64,000 nt of DNA from Hemibagrus wyckioides (lineage: Eukaryota > Chordata > Actinopteri > Siluriformes > Bagridae), in NCBI RefSeq assembly GCF_019097595.1, contig NC_080717.1:13386336-13450335 (forward strand), written 5' to 3'. The notes under the pieces were generated by a model. The model did no database searches. It had not been told where the DNA came from and was given only the letters and a program-made list of their open reading frames with translations. A program made the position numbers and the translations under genes. Within the stretch, counting starts at the first letter, position 1, and each line of letters opens with the position of its first letter. Shown piece by piece: positions 47,385 to 61,890 of this stretch.

Positions 47385-47800
47385 TCTTACTTTTATAGGG
47401 TTAAGGTCTGGACTTTGTGGTGGCAAATCCATGAGTGCAAATGATGTCTCATGCTCCCTGAACCACTCTTTACAGTTTGAGCTGGATGAATCCTGGCATC
47501 CATTGATGGAAAAAGCAGGTCATTCAGTACCAAATGAAGCAACCTTAGATCATAACACTGCCCCCACAGGCTTGTATGGGAGGCACTAAGAATGGTGGTG
47601 CATCCTTTCATCTGGCTCTCTTCTTACCCTGATGTGATCACTCTGGAACAGGGTAAATCTATACTCATCAGACCTAAAGCTGTTTTAGGCAGATTAGCCT
47701 GATAAGTGGCTTTCATAAGGCTACACCACTGTTTAGTTCCAAACCCTTGAATTCTCTTTACATTGTGCATCTGGAAGTGCTCTTACTTTTATTAAATATG
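47385..47800 (-). pseudogene. Tc1-like transposase catalytic fragment
   Basis: The minus strand gives RSDEYRFTLFQSD near 47680, a first-catalytic-Asp region, and [12 protein letters not shown] near 47400-47435, the region before the last Glu. Between them SSSNCKEWFREHETSFALMD resembles a Tc1 family known from fish. The catalytic Glu after NPI reads Lys. Shifts and missing ends show it is a scrap. Confidence 0.7.
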
Positions 47801-49130
47801 GCCATGAGTTCTATTCTTGTTTTTTAAGATTTTAAAATTTCTTCATCAAAAATGATGATTCACCAGGGGTGTAACTTTGGTTTGAGAAGTGGGGGACACA
47901 CAAAATAGGGAAAATGTTTTCGATTTGAATCCCATGTCATGCATTTACACACATTTAGGGACTATGGTGATACAAAATCCAGGAAATAATTAAATTGATT
48001 ATAATGATAAATTCTGCCAAAAAGAATAGTAGGCTAATAAACTACATATATAAAAAAGATGCATTGTTTAATAAGGGCCGACCGGCAAGATTTTTGTCTT
48101 TTGGACGTTTGTCAGAGACACATCCACCAAATCGCAGGTGTTTAGAATAGAAAAAGCAAAAAACTTTTAGAAACTGTGTGTGTTGAATCACTCCCTGTCT
48201 TGAAGCCTCTTCACCTCATTTGTCCTCTCATATGAAATCATGACACAAATAAAAATAAAGAAAAGTTCTTCACAACTGAAACTATATAGAAATGGTCAAC
48301 AAAAAAATATCATGGCCTGACTTTTTGTTTCTCTCCCACCACACAAGTGAGCAGGTAAATAATATGACACCATATCCATGTGAGGATGTGACCATGTTAA
48401 CAAAATATTCTGAACATCTAAACACACAATTTGGCTCCTACAAGAAGAGCATTTAATTTGATAATATTCAACCTGTATTCACTACTTATCATGTACACTT
48501 CTACCCTTTTATCACCAACAAATGAAAATCACCTGGTCCTTCATACAGCATAAACCTACCTGTAATGTTGTGCTGCTACTGCTTATCCCTATCTCACATT
48601 CTCTGTTCTGAAGCAGCTCCACCTCATCTGTCCTCTGATATGAAAATGAGTTATGAACATATTCATAACAGTCTATCCAGAGTCTACTTGTCATACATTG
48701 CTGACAGAAAATGTGCGGTTTAAAGTGAACTCGTTTTCATGGTAGACAGAATGTTCTAATCTACATTAAATATTCAGCTGTCTGAATATTAGTGCCTGAA
48801 GTCTACAGTCTGAAGTTACCTAGCAACAACAGTGTATGTTAACATTAGCTCAGTCAACGTTAGGCTAACATCAACAGGTGTAGACAGAAAATATGATTAT
48901 CCTGACCTAAGCTAATGTACTGAATCAACCAACTCACATCTCCTTTCTTTCTTTTCATCCATGGTGACATTAAAGTAATCTGTTGCTGCTTCTGGCATTT
49001 CATAGCTGACTGTGCCGCAACTGCGATACCTGCTCATTAGAACTTTTAGTGAGCTATTTTTAGAGTGTGCACGTGATGTTCCTGGACACAAATGTGCGCA
49101 TCAACACAGGCAGACTCTCTTTGTCCTGCT
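47801..49130. other. No gene recognised
   Basis: AT-rich sequence with short frames only. Confidence 0.45.
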
Positions 49131-49154
49131 GTGTGTGTGTGTGTGTGTGTGTGC

Positions 49155-49187
<33 letters not shown>

Positions 49188-49189
49188 TG

Positions 49190-49269
<80 letters not shown>
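49131..49269. repeat. Compound microsatellite (GT)n-(GTAT)n-(GATA)n
   Basis: GT units at 49131-49153, GTAT units to about 49190 and GATA units to 49268 run on without a break. The tract abuts the end of a Tc1 fragment at 49270. Confidence 0.95.
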
Positions 49270-49608
49270 CTGCTTTAAAAAAATTAAAGGACCACTTTGA
49301 AAACACATCAGATCTCAACGGGGAAAATATTTTGCTGGATATCTATACTTATATGGACTGGGTAAAACATTGTTTGATGGAAATGAAAATTCAACCTACA
49401 AAGGGCTAAGTTCAAAGACACCCCCAAAGAAATGATGTACCAGGTTAGTCCATTTTCTGAAATTTCATTGCAACAACTCAAAATAGTACTCCAGTAGGTT
49501 TGTATGGCCCCCATGTGCTTGTATGCATGCCCAGCAAAATTGGGGCATGCTCCTAATGACACATCGGATGGTGTCCTGGGGTATTTCCTCCCAGATATTG
49601 ACCATGAG
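49270..49608 (-). mobile_element. Tc1-like family B fragment, one end
   Basis: It begins CTGCTTTAAAAAAATTAAAG, the reversed equivalent of the family B terminus at 33495-33518, then GAAAACACATCAGATCTC. The minus strand codes for the transposase C-terminus (WEEIPQDT and later CIQAHGGHTN, with changes). It breaks off near 49608. Confidence 0.8.
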
Positions 49609-51890
49609 AAGAATGTCAGAATCTATGCCATATTTTGCCAATAAAATTCATGACATGTCCACAATTCTATACACATATAAAAAGCACTTTTGTGTACTTT
49701 GTTACTTTAACTGATCACAAAGCATGATGTGGAGGCATAGCTGCAAAGATTTAAACACATTCAGCAATAAATGATTTGATCTATTTTTTCCCTTTATATT
49801 TCGCAGTCATGAGCAAATCTAGCAGTCCTCACTGTGAATAAATGTTCAAACGTCAGTCAATTTTGATTCAGGTCCTTCTCTAAACTTCAGGACTACTGCT
49901 AAAGAGAACAAGCACAAAATGTGCCACATTAATTTGGGTGACCTTCATAAGGATGGCAGGGTGCACGTCAGCCTTCACATATGAGAATTTCTTCTGCTGC
50001 CCTGGCTTTGGTTCAGCCAGGGCTGCATGCTGATTTGACTGCTTTGAAAGACTATTTCCAGCAAGGACTATTAGAACAATGACTATTGACCTTTAATGTC
50101 TTTTCTTATGAATTTGCCTGCCTAAACAATGAATTCTGAAGGACAGCAGTTGACTGGCTTCATGATGAGGGTCATGCTCAGACCCAGTCTCAATTCAAAC
50201 ATTGTAAATTAGAGATGGGCCAGAAAGGCATTTCACCTACCTACCTACCTCCAAATGGCCTTTTCTTTTATCCCCCAGTTCAATTATAATTATTAAGAAT
50301 ATTATAATCCCACCATAGGCATGTTAATACTGCTGCTTGGATAGCAAATCAACATTAATAGTACCAATCAGTTTAGCAGGAAGTAAATCAGTGAAAAGCC
50401 CAACCACTCATAGCTGTGCTTTACACACATGTAAAGCCTCCTCCATGACACCACAGTGCAGCTACTCATAGCTTAATGCACCATGATAGTTTAATTTATA
50501 ACTGTGTTGAAGGCTTGTGTGATATAGATTTTTTCTTGCTAGTCTCTTTCAACCATTTCAGGTTCAAGGAGACTATGGGTGGGCATGTTCAAATTACCAC
50601 CTGTGTACTTGAAACTGTCTACAGGCAGCTGCAATCATGAAAACTCATGATTCCAGATTCACTGGTTGATTGCCCCATGTTCCATTTTATTGTAGTGAAA
50701 AAGACTGCTAGTTTGGCTTATTTTTGAGTGATAACCCGTACAAGCATACTGCATATTGTGTATAGTGTAAATGACATTGTGATATCAATATTAAAGAAAT
50801 GTTAAATCATACACAGGCTGCTGATCTTTTGCCAGCTGATCTCACTTTCATGAATTAATTTTAATGCTCAGTGAATCCTAATAAGCCTCTGCTGTTCTAA
50901 ATGGCTGCACCTTTGCTGCCTGGTCATGGTTAAATTATGTGTTCATAATGGTATTGACAAAAAAAGCTATCACAGTGAAATAAAGAGCAACTGTTTACCA
51001 GCTGTTGAAATTCTTGGAAGGAAAAAAAATCAGATAAGCAGAATATGCAATATTATTGATTCCGTTTCACAAAATAAATACATTACTGCCATACACTGCT
51101 ATAGCCACCAACAAGAATTTGGGCAGAATTAACTTTTATGATGGCATTTTTACACTTTACAGGATTTTTTTCTAAAGAAATTGTCAGGTTTGAGTCCTAT
51201 TTGTTTAATATCCACGTCTACTCCAACTTATACAATGACCATCTGTGAAATGTAATGACTACACTTAAGATGTAGAAATACAGGTGAGTTATAAATTTTA
51301 GAAGAAGCCTGAATATTTACCTGCCTCTTAATACAACTAATAAGGAAGACACTAAGCCGAGGAATTTACCTGGGGAATGCTATGTTTGTGAAGCAAATCT
51401 TTCTCCTGTATGTAACTGGCAGAGAGACAACAAACAAATTTGTACAGGGGCATGCCCACTTTATGGAAGCCACTGAAACAAAAGAATTTATGTCAGTTTC
51501 CTACATTTTGCTGAGTTCCCCATTACAGAAAGAGACCAATAAAAGAAGCCCCATTTCTGATGGCAACAGTTTCTGTATTAGGAGTGCTTTTTTACTCTTT
51601 GGATTACTCTATCTGATGAAACTGTGCTTGTCAGTGGTCCTGTGTTTGACATCACTTCCTAAGTTTGACACAATTACCGCAAGTTTCTTGCCTGTGTTGG
51701 CATTTTAAATGAGAAGATTTTAGCTTTAAACATGCACATGCAGACACTAGAGAGGGTTAGCAATAGTGAAAGTAGTGTAGTGTATGTAGGGGGAAGTATG
51801 GATGCCTTAGGTGGCGTTAATATGCCAACTCTGGCATTAAGAGCCATCACAGCAGGGCCAACGGGTGATGACTGGCAAAAACAGGTCTAG
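49609..51890. other. No gene recognised
   Basis: No reading frame with family resemblance. A 108-codon frame at 51382-51708 shows no motif. Confidence 0.45.
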
Positions 51891-52070
51891 GGGATGTGGT
51901 AGTGTAGTGGTTAAGATGTTGGGCCCCTTTCGGAAAATTGTGAGTCCCAGGTCCACCAAGCTGCCACTGTTGGGCCCCTGAGCAAGGCTCAATTGCTCAG
52001 GTGTATAAAAAAATGAAAGGTCGCTCTGAATATGGGCATCTGCCAAATGCTAGAAATATAAATGTAAATG
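51891..52070 (+). mobile_element. tRNA-derived SINE
   Basis: It starts GGGATGTGGTAGTGTAGTGG (tRNA-like A box). The B-box region is damaged (GAGTCCCAGGTCC). It continues CAAGCTGCCACTGTTGGGCC and GAGCAAGGCTCAATTGCTCA, and ends GGGCATCTGCCAAATGC. GTCTAG on both sides (51885-51890, 52070-52075) may be a short target duplication. It is the same family as 21298-21490. Confidence 0.83.
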
Positions 52071-52779
52071 TCTAGTTAATCAGTGAAAAGCCAGAGGAGG
52101 GAGCAGGGAGCAGACAAGCAGGGTAAACCGACCATCTGCTAGCTGCAGTGAGTCATCACCCTGGGTTCAAAATATAGATACTGAGTCTATGCACCTTTGC
52201 ACAGCCATCACCTTTGATCTGAAGGACTGTTAAATATAAGATCTCTTATTGAGATGATTACTGATCAAAAGATTAGTGTTCTATGCTTAACATAAACATG
52301 GATTAAACCAAACAAGTATGTAGCATTAAATGAAGCTTGTCTGTCCAGTTATACTTATATACATCAGCCACGCCTAACAGGCGGGGGGGGGATCCAGACA
52401 TAAATTCAACACATTTAAAGTTCTATATACTAACTCAACATACGTAGCCACAAAAAATAAGTCTACCAAGTTGATTCCACTAATTGTTATTTACAGACGT
52501 CTAGGGTCATATTCTTAATTCCTCAGTGAGTTTGTTTCATGTCAAAACTATTTGTTTCTTCATGAGTAAGAAAATCCTCTGGGAACAGCAGGTGTGTCCA
52601 TCTTAGATTCAGTAGGTGTTAATCAGAACATAATATTACCCACTCATAATGGAGGTCACACTTCCAAAGTTGGAATCTGTCTCAGACCATTGTCTTTTAC
52701 CTTTTATCATTATCTATTTTATTTAAAATACTTCTTAGAGACAGTATATGCAATTTGTCACGTCACCATGTTAAACATA
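52071..52779. other. No gene recognised
   Basis: A G run at 52383-52390 is the only notable feature. Confidence 0.45.
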
Positions 52780-54366
<1,587 letters not shown>

Positions 54367-54589
54367 TACATCTGCTACTACAGAGAGATTTACCGGTAGT
54401 CTCCAAGAATTATCAACCATTATTGGATTGCTGTCTGCCCACACAGAACTTGATCAGGTGACTGATTACTAAGTCAGTGTTTCGCTACACTCTAGATATT
54501 GTAGCTCCACTTAAAAGGAGAATAATTAAAGAGAAGAAACTAGCACCCTTTTACAATGACCACACACTGACCTTAAAACAATCAACTAG

Positions 54590-55640
54590 GAAATCAGAAC
54601 TTAAATCCACCACTATCATCCCTGTCCCCAAAAAAGCCTGAAAGTCTGAATGACTACAGATCAGTGGCCCTCACATTGATTCTCATGAAGTTTTGAGAGT
54701 CTCAGCAAGACACACATTCAAAGTATTGTACCAGCCACCCTGGACCCATTACAGTTTGTGTACAGGACCAATAGATCAACAGATGATGCCATATCATCTT
54801 CCCTTCGCGAAATCCTAACTCACCTGGAAAATAAAGACAGCTCAACATTCAGCACTATCATCCCCTCCAAACTCATAAATAAGCTGTATAACTGGGCCTG
54901 CCTTCTGCACTGTGTAACTGGATACTGAGCTTCCTCTCCAGTAGACCTCAACATGTCTGCCTCAGAAAACACTCCTCCAGCACCATCATATTGAACATAG
55001 GCACTCCTCAGGGCTGTGTACTCAGCCTGATGCTGTACACTCAAACCAAGGAGATGTTTGTGGACATGAGGAGAAGTGAGAGTGTCTATCAGCCTCTACT
55101 GATCGGAGATGCTGAGGTTGAGAGAATGGGCAGCTAAGTTCCTTGGTGTGCACATCTGTGAGGACCTTGAGTAGACAGAAAACACAGTGTAACTAGTAAG
55201 TAAGGCCAAGTGAAGAATGTACTTAGGTAAATTCAGTCTGTTCAGTGGCACTCTCTACTTTACCTGCTGAACCATCATACACTCATAATGGATAATCATG
55301 GACAATTTAAACACTAGTCATTACACTGACAATTAATGACCATTTAACACTTTAAAATTGTCACTTTATTTCTACTTGCACTGCACATTTAAATTGTGAA
55401 GAATTTTTTATTGTCAGTTGTTTTTCTAATTAGCATATGGGTTCTCATTTTCTTTTTCTTTCTCTTTTACTACTATTATTTATATTTTTATTACACTTTA
55501 CTGTAAATTCTATATATTTTTTTACGTATTTTGTATTGTCCTTGTAAGTCGTGCTTGTTCCCCCCTTCTGCCCTGTGATTCTCAAGAGGAATAAACAAAG
55601 TAAGAATTTCATTGTACTAGTACATAAAATATAAAGCTCA
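54590..55640 (+). mobile_element. CR1-group LINE, truncated and internally deleted
   Basis: The plus strand has IIPVPKKA near 54619, then [16 protein letters not shown] and SSTIILNIGTPQGCVLS near 54900-55030. It then skips the F-A-D-D region. It ends with an AT-rich 3' UTR and AAGTAAGAATTTCATTGTAC at about 55599-55618. Confidence 0.72.
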
Positions 55641-56084
55641 AAATATAAATGGAAATAAAGCTCTTGAATCGTGACTCATAAATGGTGTCAAAAAAATATC
55701 AGTATTCGAGTTAGTCAGGAAATCCCTGAGATACAAAAATCTCTAAGTGCTGCTAGTATATCTCTGTCCTAATAAAGTATACCAAATGAATCCTAAATTT
55801 TTATTTAGTACTTTAACAAAATTAACTAGCAGTAAAACCACTGTAGAAAAGTGCACACGATTAAAATTTTTTTTTAAAAATTAAAAATTCTTTCCTTAGC
55901 ACTGGCTATGTGCCTAAATCATTTTAACTACTACATATCTTTGCTAGTTATCATACCCCTGATTAAAAAAACCAACCTTGGCCCCTGTCAGTTGGCCAAT
56001 AGGCCAATATCCCCTGTGAGTTCCCTATTAACAAGATCCTAAAATGTTGTAGCATAGTAGTTATGCTTATACCTACATGGGAAT

Positions 56085-57485
56085 AACATTCATTTTAGAT
56101 TAGATTCAACTTTATTGTCATTACACATGTACAAGTACAAGGCAACGAAATGCAGTTTAGCATCTACCCAAAAGTGTGATGAGCAGCAAATGCTTTATAT
56201 ACAGTAATGTAGATAATTTAATATGTACAGATAAGGACTTATGTACAAATAGGAGCAGTACTATGGAGATAATTACAGTTGGGTATATACAGTATTATCA
56301 ACATGATATACAGATGTATGTGCTATGGATATGATATACAGAATACTATGGATTATTTATAGGTAATACAATATGTAAAGATAAGGGCAGATGCCCAGTA
56401 TTATGGGGATAATTACAGGTAGATATATACAGTATTGTCAACATGATATATAGATGTGTGTGCTATGGACATAATATACAGAGTAATGTGGACAGTACAC
56501 ATATCTACTATGCTAGATACATTGGATACATAGAAGTGACATGGTTAGATTAAATAAATGCAGTCAACCATAAAGGGGGATGAGGAGTGTGCTGAGGTGA
56601 GGGAAGGGCATAGGGGTTCAACGGGGGACAGAGTTCAGTAAAGAGACAGCTGTGGGGAAAAAAAAACTGTTTCTTAGTCTGCTGGTTTTGGTCCGGAGGC
56701 TCCTGAATCACCTTCCGGAGGGTAGAAGTTTGAAAAGACTATGGGCAGGGTAGGAAGAGTCTTTAAGAATGCTGTGAGCCTGACGTAGACAGCGCTTTTT
56801 CTGGATGTCCTCATTTGCAGGAAGTGGGGTTCCTATGATGTGTTGGGCGGTTTTTACCTCCTGTTGCAGTGCCTTGTGGTCGGCGACAGAGCAGTTCCCA
56901 TACCAGACTGTGATGCAATTGGTCAGGATGTTCTCAATCGCACAGCGGTAGAAGTTCACCAGAATGGTTGAAGACAGGTGGTTCTTCTCCAGTGTGTTTA
57001 GGAAAAAAAGGTGCTGGTGAGCCTTTTTGTCCAGGCTGGAGGTATTGGTGGTCCAGGACAGGTCCTCTGAGTTTTGGGTCCACAGAAAATTTAATCTGGA
57101 TACACACTCATCAGCCATTCCGTTGATGTGGATGGGGTCATACTTCCTTTCTCCCTTCTGAAATCCACAATGAGCTCCTTTGTGTTGCTGGTGTTAAGGA
57201 GCAGGTTATTGTCACTGAAGAGGCCGATCACCATGGTGTCGTCTGCAAACTTAAAGATGAAGTTGGATCCATACACAGGCCTGCAGTCTTGGGTGAAGAG
57301 GGAGTAGAGGAACGGGCTCAGCACACAGCCCTGTGATAAGCCGGTGTTAAGTATGATGGTGGTGGAGCAGATGTGGCCTGACCTAACATGCTGGGGTCTG
57401 TTGGTCAGAAAGTCCATTATCCAGTTGCAGATCCAGAGGGGGTATTAATGCCAAGATCTCCAAGTTTAGTGTTTAACTTAGAGGG
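56085..57485 (-). mobile_element. CR1/L2-group LINE nested in the L2 LINE
   Basis: It is oriented opposite to its host. The left end has the reversed tail (AACTTTATTGTCATTACACA). A repeat-rich 3' UTR follows to about 56650, with two related about 170-bp stretches near 56200-56500 (GATATACAGATG and GATATATAGATG). Reverse transcriptase coding then lies on the minus strand. Confidence 0.8.
56708..57417 (-). pseudogene. LINE reverse transcriptase, truncated
   Basis: The minus strand reads [32 protein letters not shown] and [16 protein letters not shown] (catalytic F-A-D-D intact). Then VDFRREKG, a frame change near 57100, WTTNTSSLDKKAHQHLFFL, ITVWYGNCSVADHKALQ and LKDSSYPAHSLFKLLPSGR. The endonuclease and early reverse transcriptase are missing, so this is a 5'-truncated copy. 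Confidence 0.85.
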
Positions 57486-58680
57486 AATGACAGTGTTAAA
57501 GGCAGAAATGCATCAGTAGGGATTTAGGCCTCATCATAGCACAGAAACAGCACTGGTTAAAGTGTTACAGTAAACCTGTTACAGGCCTCTGATCAGGGTT
57601 ATGTCTGCTGGTGTTACTTGATCTTAGTACATCTTTTCACACCATTGTTCACCCTGTTCTACTTGATAGGCTAGAAAATGTTGTTATTAAGGAGACAGCC
57701 CTCTCCTGGCTCATGACTGGTCGTTATCAGTTTGTAGATCTAAATGGTGATTTCTATGTACATACCAAGGTGATGTTTGGTGTTTTACAAGTGTTTTACA
57801 AGTGTTTGGTGTACTTGGATGTTTAAATGCGGTCACCTTACCACTCTTGCAAGTCGCTCAGGTTTACTGACAGTGAAGTGGTTGGACCCTTTATGTCCAA
57901 GGAAGTTTGTCACCTTCTGGCTCTCCCTTTTAGTTTTGCTGTCATAGTTAGTCTTGCTGGAGTCCCTGTCTGCACTTTGCACATAATGTACATTGTTTTT
58001 AACCATCACAAGACAAGCATACCTATTTCTCTCTTTTTTCTATCTATCTCTTTTCACTCATTTTCTCTCTCTCTCTCTATCGAGCTTTATGTCCCACCCC
58101 TGAGCTCCCAGTGTTCTGAGTTCCAGTATGACCACTTCTTCTTTCTGGACCTGCCTGAACCATCTAGATGCTCTAACAATGGTTGGAGTCTTGTTGCTTG
58201 GTAGTGCTCATTGCTCCTGGAGCTAGATCTGCGTGGACTGTTGTGCTGTCTTTGAACTACCATTGCGTAAGTCAGCTATTGGCACGATGGATAAATAAAC
58301 TCTATAGTGGTCTATATGGTCTATAATAAACTCAGAAATTACGCTGACCTATTAGTTTCTCAAGAGCTCTTGGCCGCACAAATCCAAATGACTATAAACT
58401 GTTAAAAAAGGACATTATTTACATTTACATCATTTACTGTCATTTACTGTTACTCAAATAAGAATGGGTTCCCTCCTGAGCCTGGTTCCTCTCAAGGTTT
58501 CTTCCTCATGTCATCATTTCCTTGCCACCATTGCAGGATTGCTTATTAGGGAAAAATGTTAGGAATAAATAGTAACTTAACTTTATATTTTTTTCTATAC
58601 TTCTGTAAAGCTGTTCAGAGACAATGTCCATTGTTAAAAGAGCTTTAGAAATAAATTGAATTGAATTGAGCCAGGCTGTA

Positions 58681-59195
58681 AGTTTAGATGCAGCTGCATA
58701 TACAGCGCTCCTACTCTGTTTTTAATTTGAGGGATTAGCTCTGAAGGTCCACTTTAAATACACTGTACCAAATGATGCATTCTGTGTTTAAGTCTGACTT
58801 AGCTATCTAGAAACCACTGTGTCTATGAAGAACAAAGGGACAAAAGCAGTCCGAAAATAACATCTGTGAGTGAATGAGTTGGGGGTTGTGGAGAATGGGG
58901 AGGGTAGCTGTGGTGGACCTGAGGATGCAAACTTATTGGTTGATTGGGCACAAAGAATGAAATGATCTGTGAAATGTGCATTGTTATAGAGCTTTTGTGA
59001 AATGCCCTTTCTAGGGAAAGGGCAGCTTTAGTTACAACAATTCTAGATTCTTATGTTATGGCTTTCAATTGCTATTTAATCTGAGACAATGTGACTATTT
59101 TCAGGGGCAGAAACACCATATGTTTTAATATTAGTGAAATGATTTATTTATTTTAGATTTTATCTACATATATTTTATCTACATATGTATATATA
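58681..59195. other. No gene recognised
   Basis: No reading frame or repeat family recognised. Confidence 0.45.
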
Positions 59196-59332
59196 CACTA
59201 CCAGTCAAAAGTTTGGACACATCTTCTAATTCCATGGTCTTTCCTGATGTTTATTTCTTTCTACATTGTAAAACAATACTGAAGGCGGCCGAAAAACACA
59301 ATAATCTCATTTGAACAGTTGATACTGAGATA
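59196..59332 (+). mobile_element. Tc1-like family F terminal fragment
   Basis: After TA at 59194-59195 the sequence CACTACCAGTCAAAAGTTTG matches the end of a Tc1-like family common in salmonids and other fish. Only about 135 bp remain before Tc1 family A copy 2 starts. Confidence 0.75.
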
Positions 59333-59334
59333 TA

Positions 59335-60582
59335 CACTATATTGCCAAAAGTATTTGCTCACCTGCCTTGACTCGCATATGAACTTAAGTGACATCCCAT
59401 TCCTAAGCCATAGGGTTCAATATGACGTCGGTCTACCCTTTGCAGCTATAACAGCTTCAACTCTTCTGGGAAGGCTGTCCACAAGGTTTAGGAGTGTGTT
59501 TATGGGAATTTTTGACCATTCTTCCAGAAGCGCATTTGTGAGGTCACACACTGATGTTGGATGAGAAGGCCTAGCTCTCAGTCTCCGCTCTAATTCATCC
59601 CAAAGGTGTTCTATCGGGTTGAGGTCAGGACTCTGTGCAGGCCAGTCAAGTTCCTCCACACCAGACTCTGTCATCCATGTCTTCATGGACCTTGCTTTGT
59701 GCACTGGTGCACAGTCATATTGGAAGAGGAAGGGGCCAGCTCCAAACTGTTCCCACAAAGTTGGGAGCATGGAATTGTCCAAAATGTCTTGGTATGCTGA
59801 AGCATTCAGAGTTCCTTTCACTGGAACTAAGGGGCCAAGCCCAGCTCCTGAAAAACAACCCCACACCATAATCCCCCCTCCACCAAACTTTACACTTGGC
59901 ACAACGCAGTCAGACAAGTACCATTCTCCTGGCAACCGCCAAACCCAGACTCATCCATCAGATTGCCAGATGGAGAAGCGAGATTCATCACTCCAGAGAA
60001 CGCGTCTCCACTGCTCTAGAGTCCAGTGGCAGCGTGCTTTACACCACTGCATCCGACGCTTTGCATTGCACTTGGTGATGTATGGCTTGGATGCAGCTGC
60101 TCGGCCATGGAAACCCATTCCATGAAAGTCTCTGCGCACTGTTCTTGAGCTAATCTGAAGGCCACATGAAGTTTGGAGGTCTGTAGCGATTGACTCTGCA
60201 GAAAGTTGGCTACCTCTTCGCACTATGCGCCTCAGCATCCGCTGACCCCGCTCCGTCAGTTTACGTGGCCTACCACTTCGTGGCTGAGTTGCTGTCGTTC
60301 CCAAACACTTCCACGTTCTTATAATACAGCTGACAGTTGACTGTGGAATATTTAGGAGCGAGGAAATTTCACAGCTGGATTTGTTGCACAGGTGGCATCC
60401 TATCACAGTTCCACTCTGGAATTCACTGAGCTCCTGAGAGCGACCCATTCTTTCACAAATGTTTGTAAAAACAGTCTGCATGCCTAGGTGCTTGATTTTA
60501 TACACCTGTGGCCATGGAAGTGATTGGAACACCTGATTCTGATTATTTGGATGGGTGAGCGAATACTTTTGGCAATATAGTG
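59335..60582 (-). mobile_element. Tc1-like transposon, family A, copy 2 (full length)
   Basis: This 1248-bp element has inverted ends at 59335-59363 and 60554-60582. They are the same 29 bp as in copy 1, with one C-to-T change in the left end. TA lies on both sides (59333-59334, 60583-60584). It is inverted relative to copy 1 and keeps the 63 bp that copy 1 lacks. It landed beside a family F end. Confidence 0.95.
59417..60448 (-). pseudogene. Family A Tc1-like transposase, one premature stop
   Basis: From the ATG of MGRSQELSEF (60448) to the stop at 59417 the frame is 343 codons, a normal Tc1 length. Only one inactivating lesion is seen: TGA at 59953-59951 (codon 166), where copy 1 has CGA. 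The first Asp (WSDES, codon 154) precedes it. The second Asp (QYDCAP) and the Glu (NPIEHLWDE) follow. The internal residues [16 protein letters not shown], absent from copy 1, are here. Of the coding elements in this window it is the closest to intact. Confidence 0.93.
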
Positions 60583-60584
60583 TA

Positions 60585-61064
60585 TGTCACATAAAATGCA
60601 CCAGATAAATATATAATAAATATTGATCTAAGAGGAAAATAATTAATAATGTAAAAATATCAGCTGGTCTGACAGGAAAGACACAAGTGCAAAAATGCAG
60701 TTTCATGAAGTTTCTTTATTTAATTTAATTTTATAAAATTACATTCACTGAATTTTTAGTTATTTTATTACAGTGAAGTGTGAAACGAAAAACAGGGTGA
60801 GATGGAATCGGGACATGAGAGTTAGCTTGTTAGCCAGTTTAGCATGCAGTTAATGACTTCAGGTGCATGCAAAAGAGCACACTCAAGGAAAAATTTCACC
60901 TTTCAGTCTTTTGTGTGATTGATTGGTAGTTAGTTAGAATTTCCTGAAATATGTATATAAGTGTTGACAGGTGGAAAATATTCCCTGTAAAATGAATCAC
61001 GGAATTTAGTCATCACAGTGAACGCATTTATTTTGTAAATATAAGGGATAAACAATAATTAAGT
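60585..61064. other. No gene recognised
   Basis: AT-rich sequence with no reading frame of note. Confidence 0.45.
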
Positions 61065-61890
61065 CCTTCTCATGGCCGATAACCGATACCGATAACCAAT
61101 AAGTTCCTATTTTTATATTAGAATTTTCATATAATCTGCAGTTTGTGCACCCAGGAGAAAAGAAAATCTAAGATGCACTAATGAAACTGATATTTTAGTA
61201 GCTCAGGCCTAACTGTAATATCAAACATCAGTCCTGACTCTTCAAATGTTTTTATTTTTTGTGTAAGGTACTACAATAAGAACAGAAAGGGTTTAACATA
61301 ACTATGACAGAACTATGGTTTATCTGCAATTAACAACTCATTAACAACAAATTTATATTCAAGTATTTCCTGCATAAAAAAGAAATGCATCTATTCAACC
61401 TTTTTAGTGCATGAGGATGAGGAACTTAACTTAAGGTCTATATACCTTCCTTGACGCTCCGTGTTTTAGGCTAGCACTAGTAGCTGCAGCTGCCGTGGCT
61501 GCTTAATATTCTTTTAATACAGCTTCGCCACGATGACGACCCTTCTAGTGAGATATAAGATTTGTTGTGTTAAAACTTGACACCTTTTTACCTCCTCTCA
61601 GAATCCTTGCTGAACATGCGTTGCAAATAGCAATGGCATTGTCCTCCGCTGCCACCGAGAAAAACTTCCAGACCAGCGAAGACATGTTGACAGATGATGA
61701 CCTAATGAGCGCAACACAGTTTAAAGCTGCAGTCACTTGCACTAGGAAAGCGGATGAATCTCAGATAAATCATACTGTTTGATTGATTTATCAGCAAGCG
61801 TACTTTATCAGATCTAGTTATCAGATTTAATTTATTTATCGGAGCAATAAAGTCATTTTCACCCATATCGGCCAATAATTTATCTGAATT
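61065..61890 (-). mobile_element. hAT-like element remnant
   Basis: A BED finger frame sits between GGCCGATAACCGATACCGAT at the left (61074-61093) and ATATCGGCCAATAA near 61867 at the right. These GGCCGATA-type motifs resemble hAT ends in fish, but exact termini and an 8-bp duplication were not established. Confidence 0.55.
61440..61685 (-). pseudogene. BED zinc finger of a hAT-like transposase
   Basis: The minus-strand ATG at 61685 starts MSSLVWKFFSVAAEDNAIAI, then CNACSARILRGGKK and NTTNLISH. After a frame change GRHRGEAVLKEY, a stop, and an Ala-rich linker follow. W, C-x2-C and the following His residues fit a BED finger. The start resembles the BED remnant at 10702. No catalytic domain is present. 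Confidence 0.75.

Larger units (their letters stand above)
55930..58680 (+). mobile_element. L2/Maui-like LINE split by another LINE
   Basis: The left part (55930-56085) resembles the start of the L2 reverse transcriptase, as at 42720-42850. The right part (57490-58680) continues it with GGGATTTAGGCCTCATCATA and the antecedent of SALLDRLENV, then the shared 3' UTR ending AATTGAATTGAATTG. Comparison with 42690-43255 shows the two parts are continuous without the central insertion. Confidence 0.78.

Noticed and set aside
49046..49318. Frames rich in YLSI and THIH repeats
   Set aside because: They are translations of the (GATA)n, (GTAT)n and (GT)n microsatellite.
51382..51708. 108-codon plus-strand frame as a possible exon
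   Set aside because: No motif, no clear splice sites and low-complexity hydrophobic content.
57827..58204. 125-codon plus-strand frame
   Set aside because: It lies in the L2 3' UTR; the same UTR at 5450-5800 is not open in that frame.
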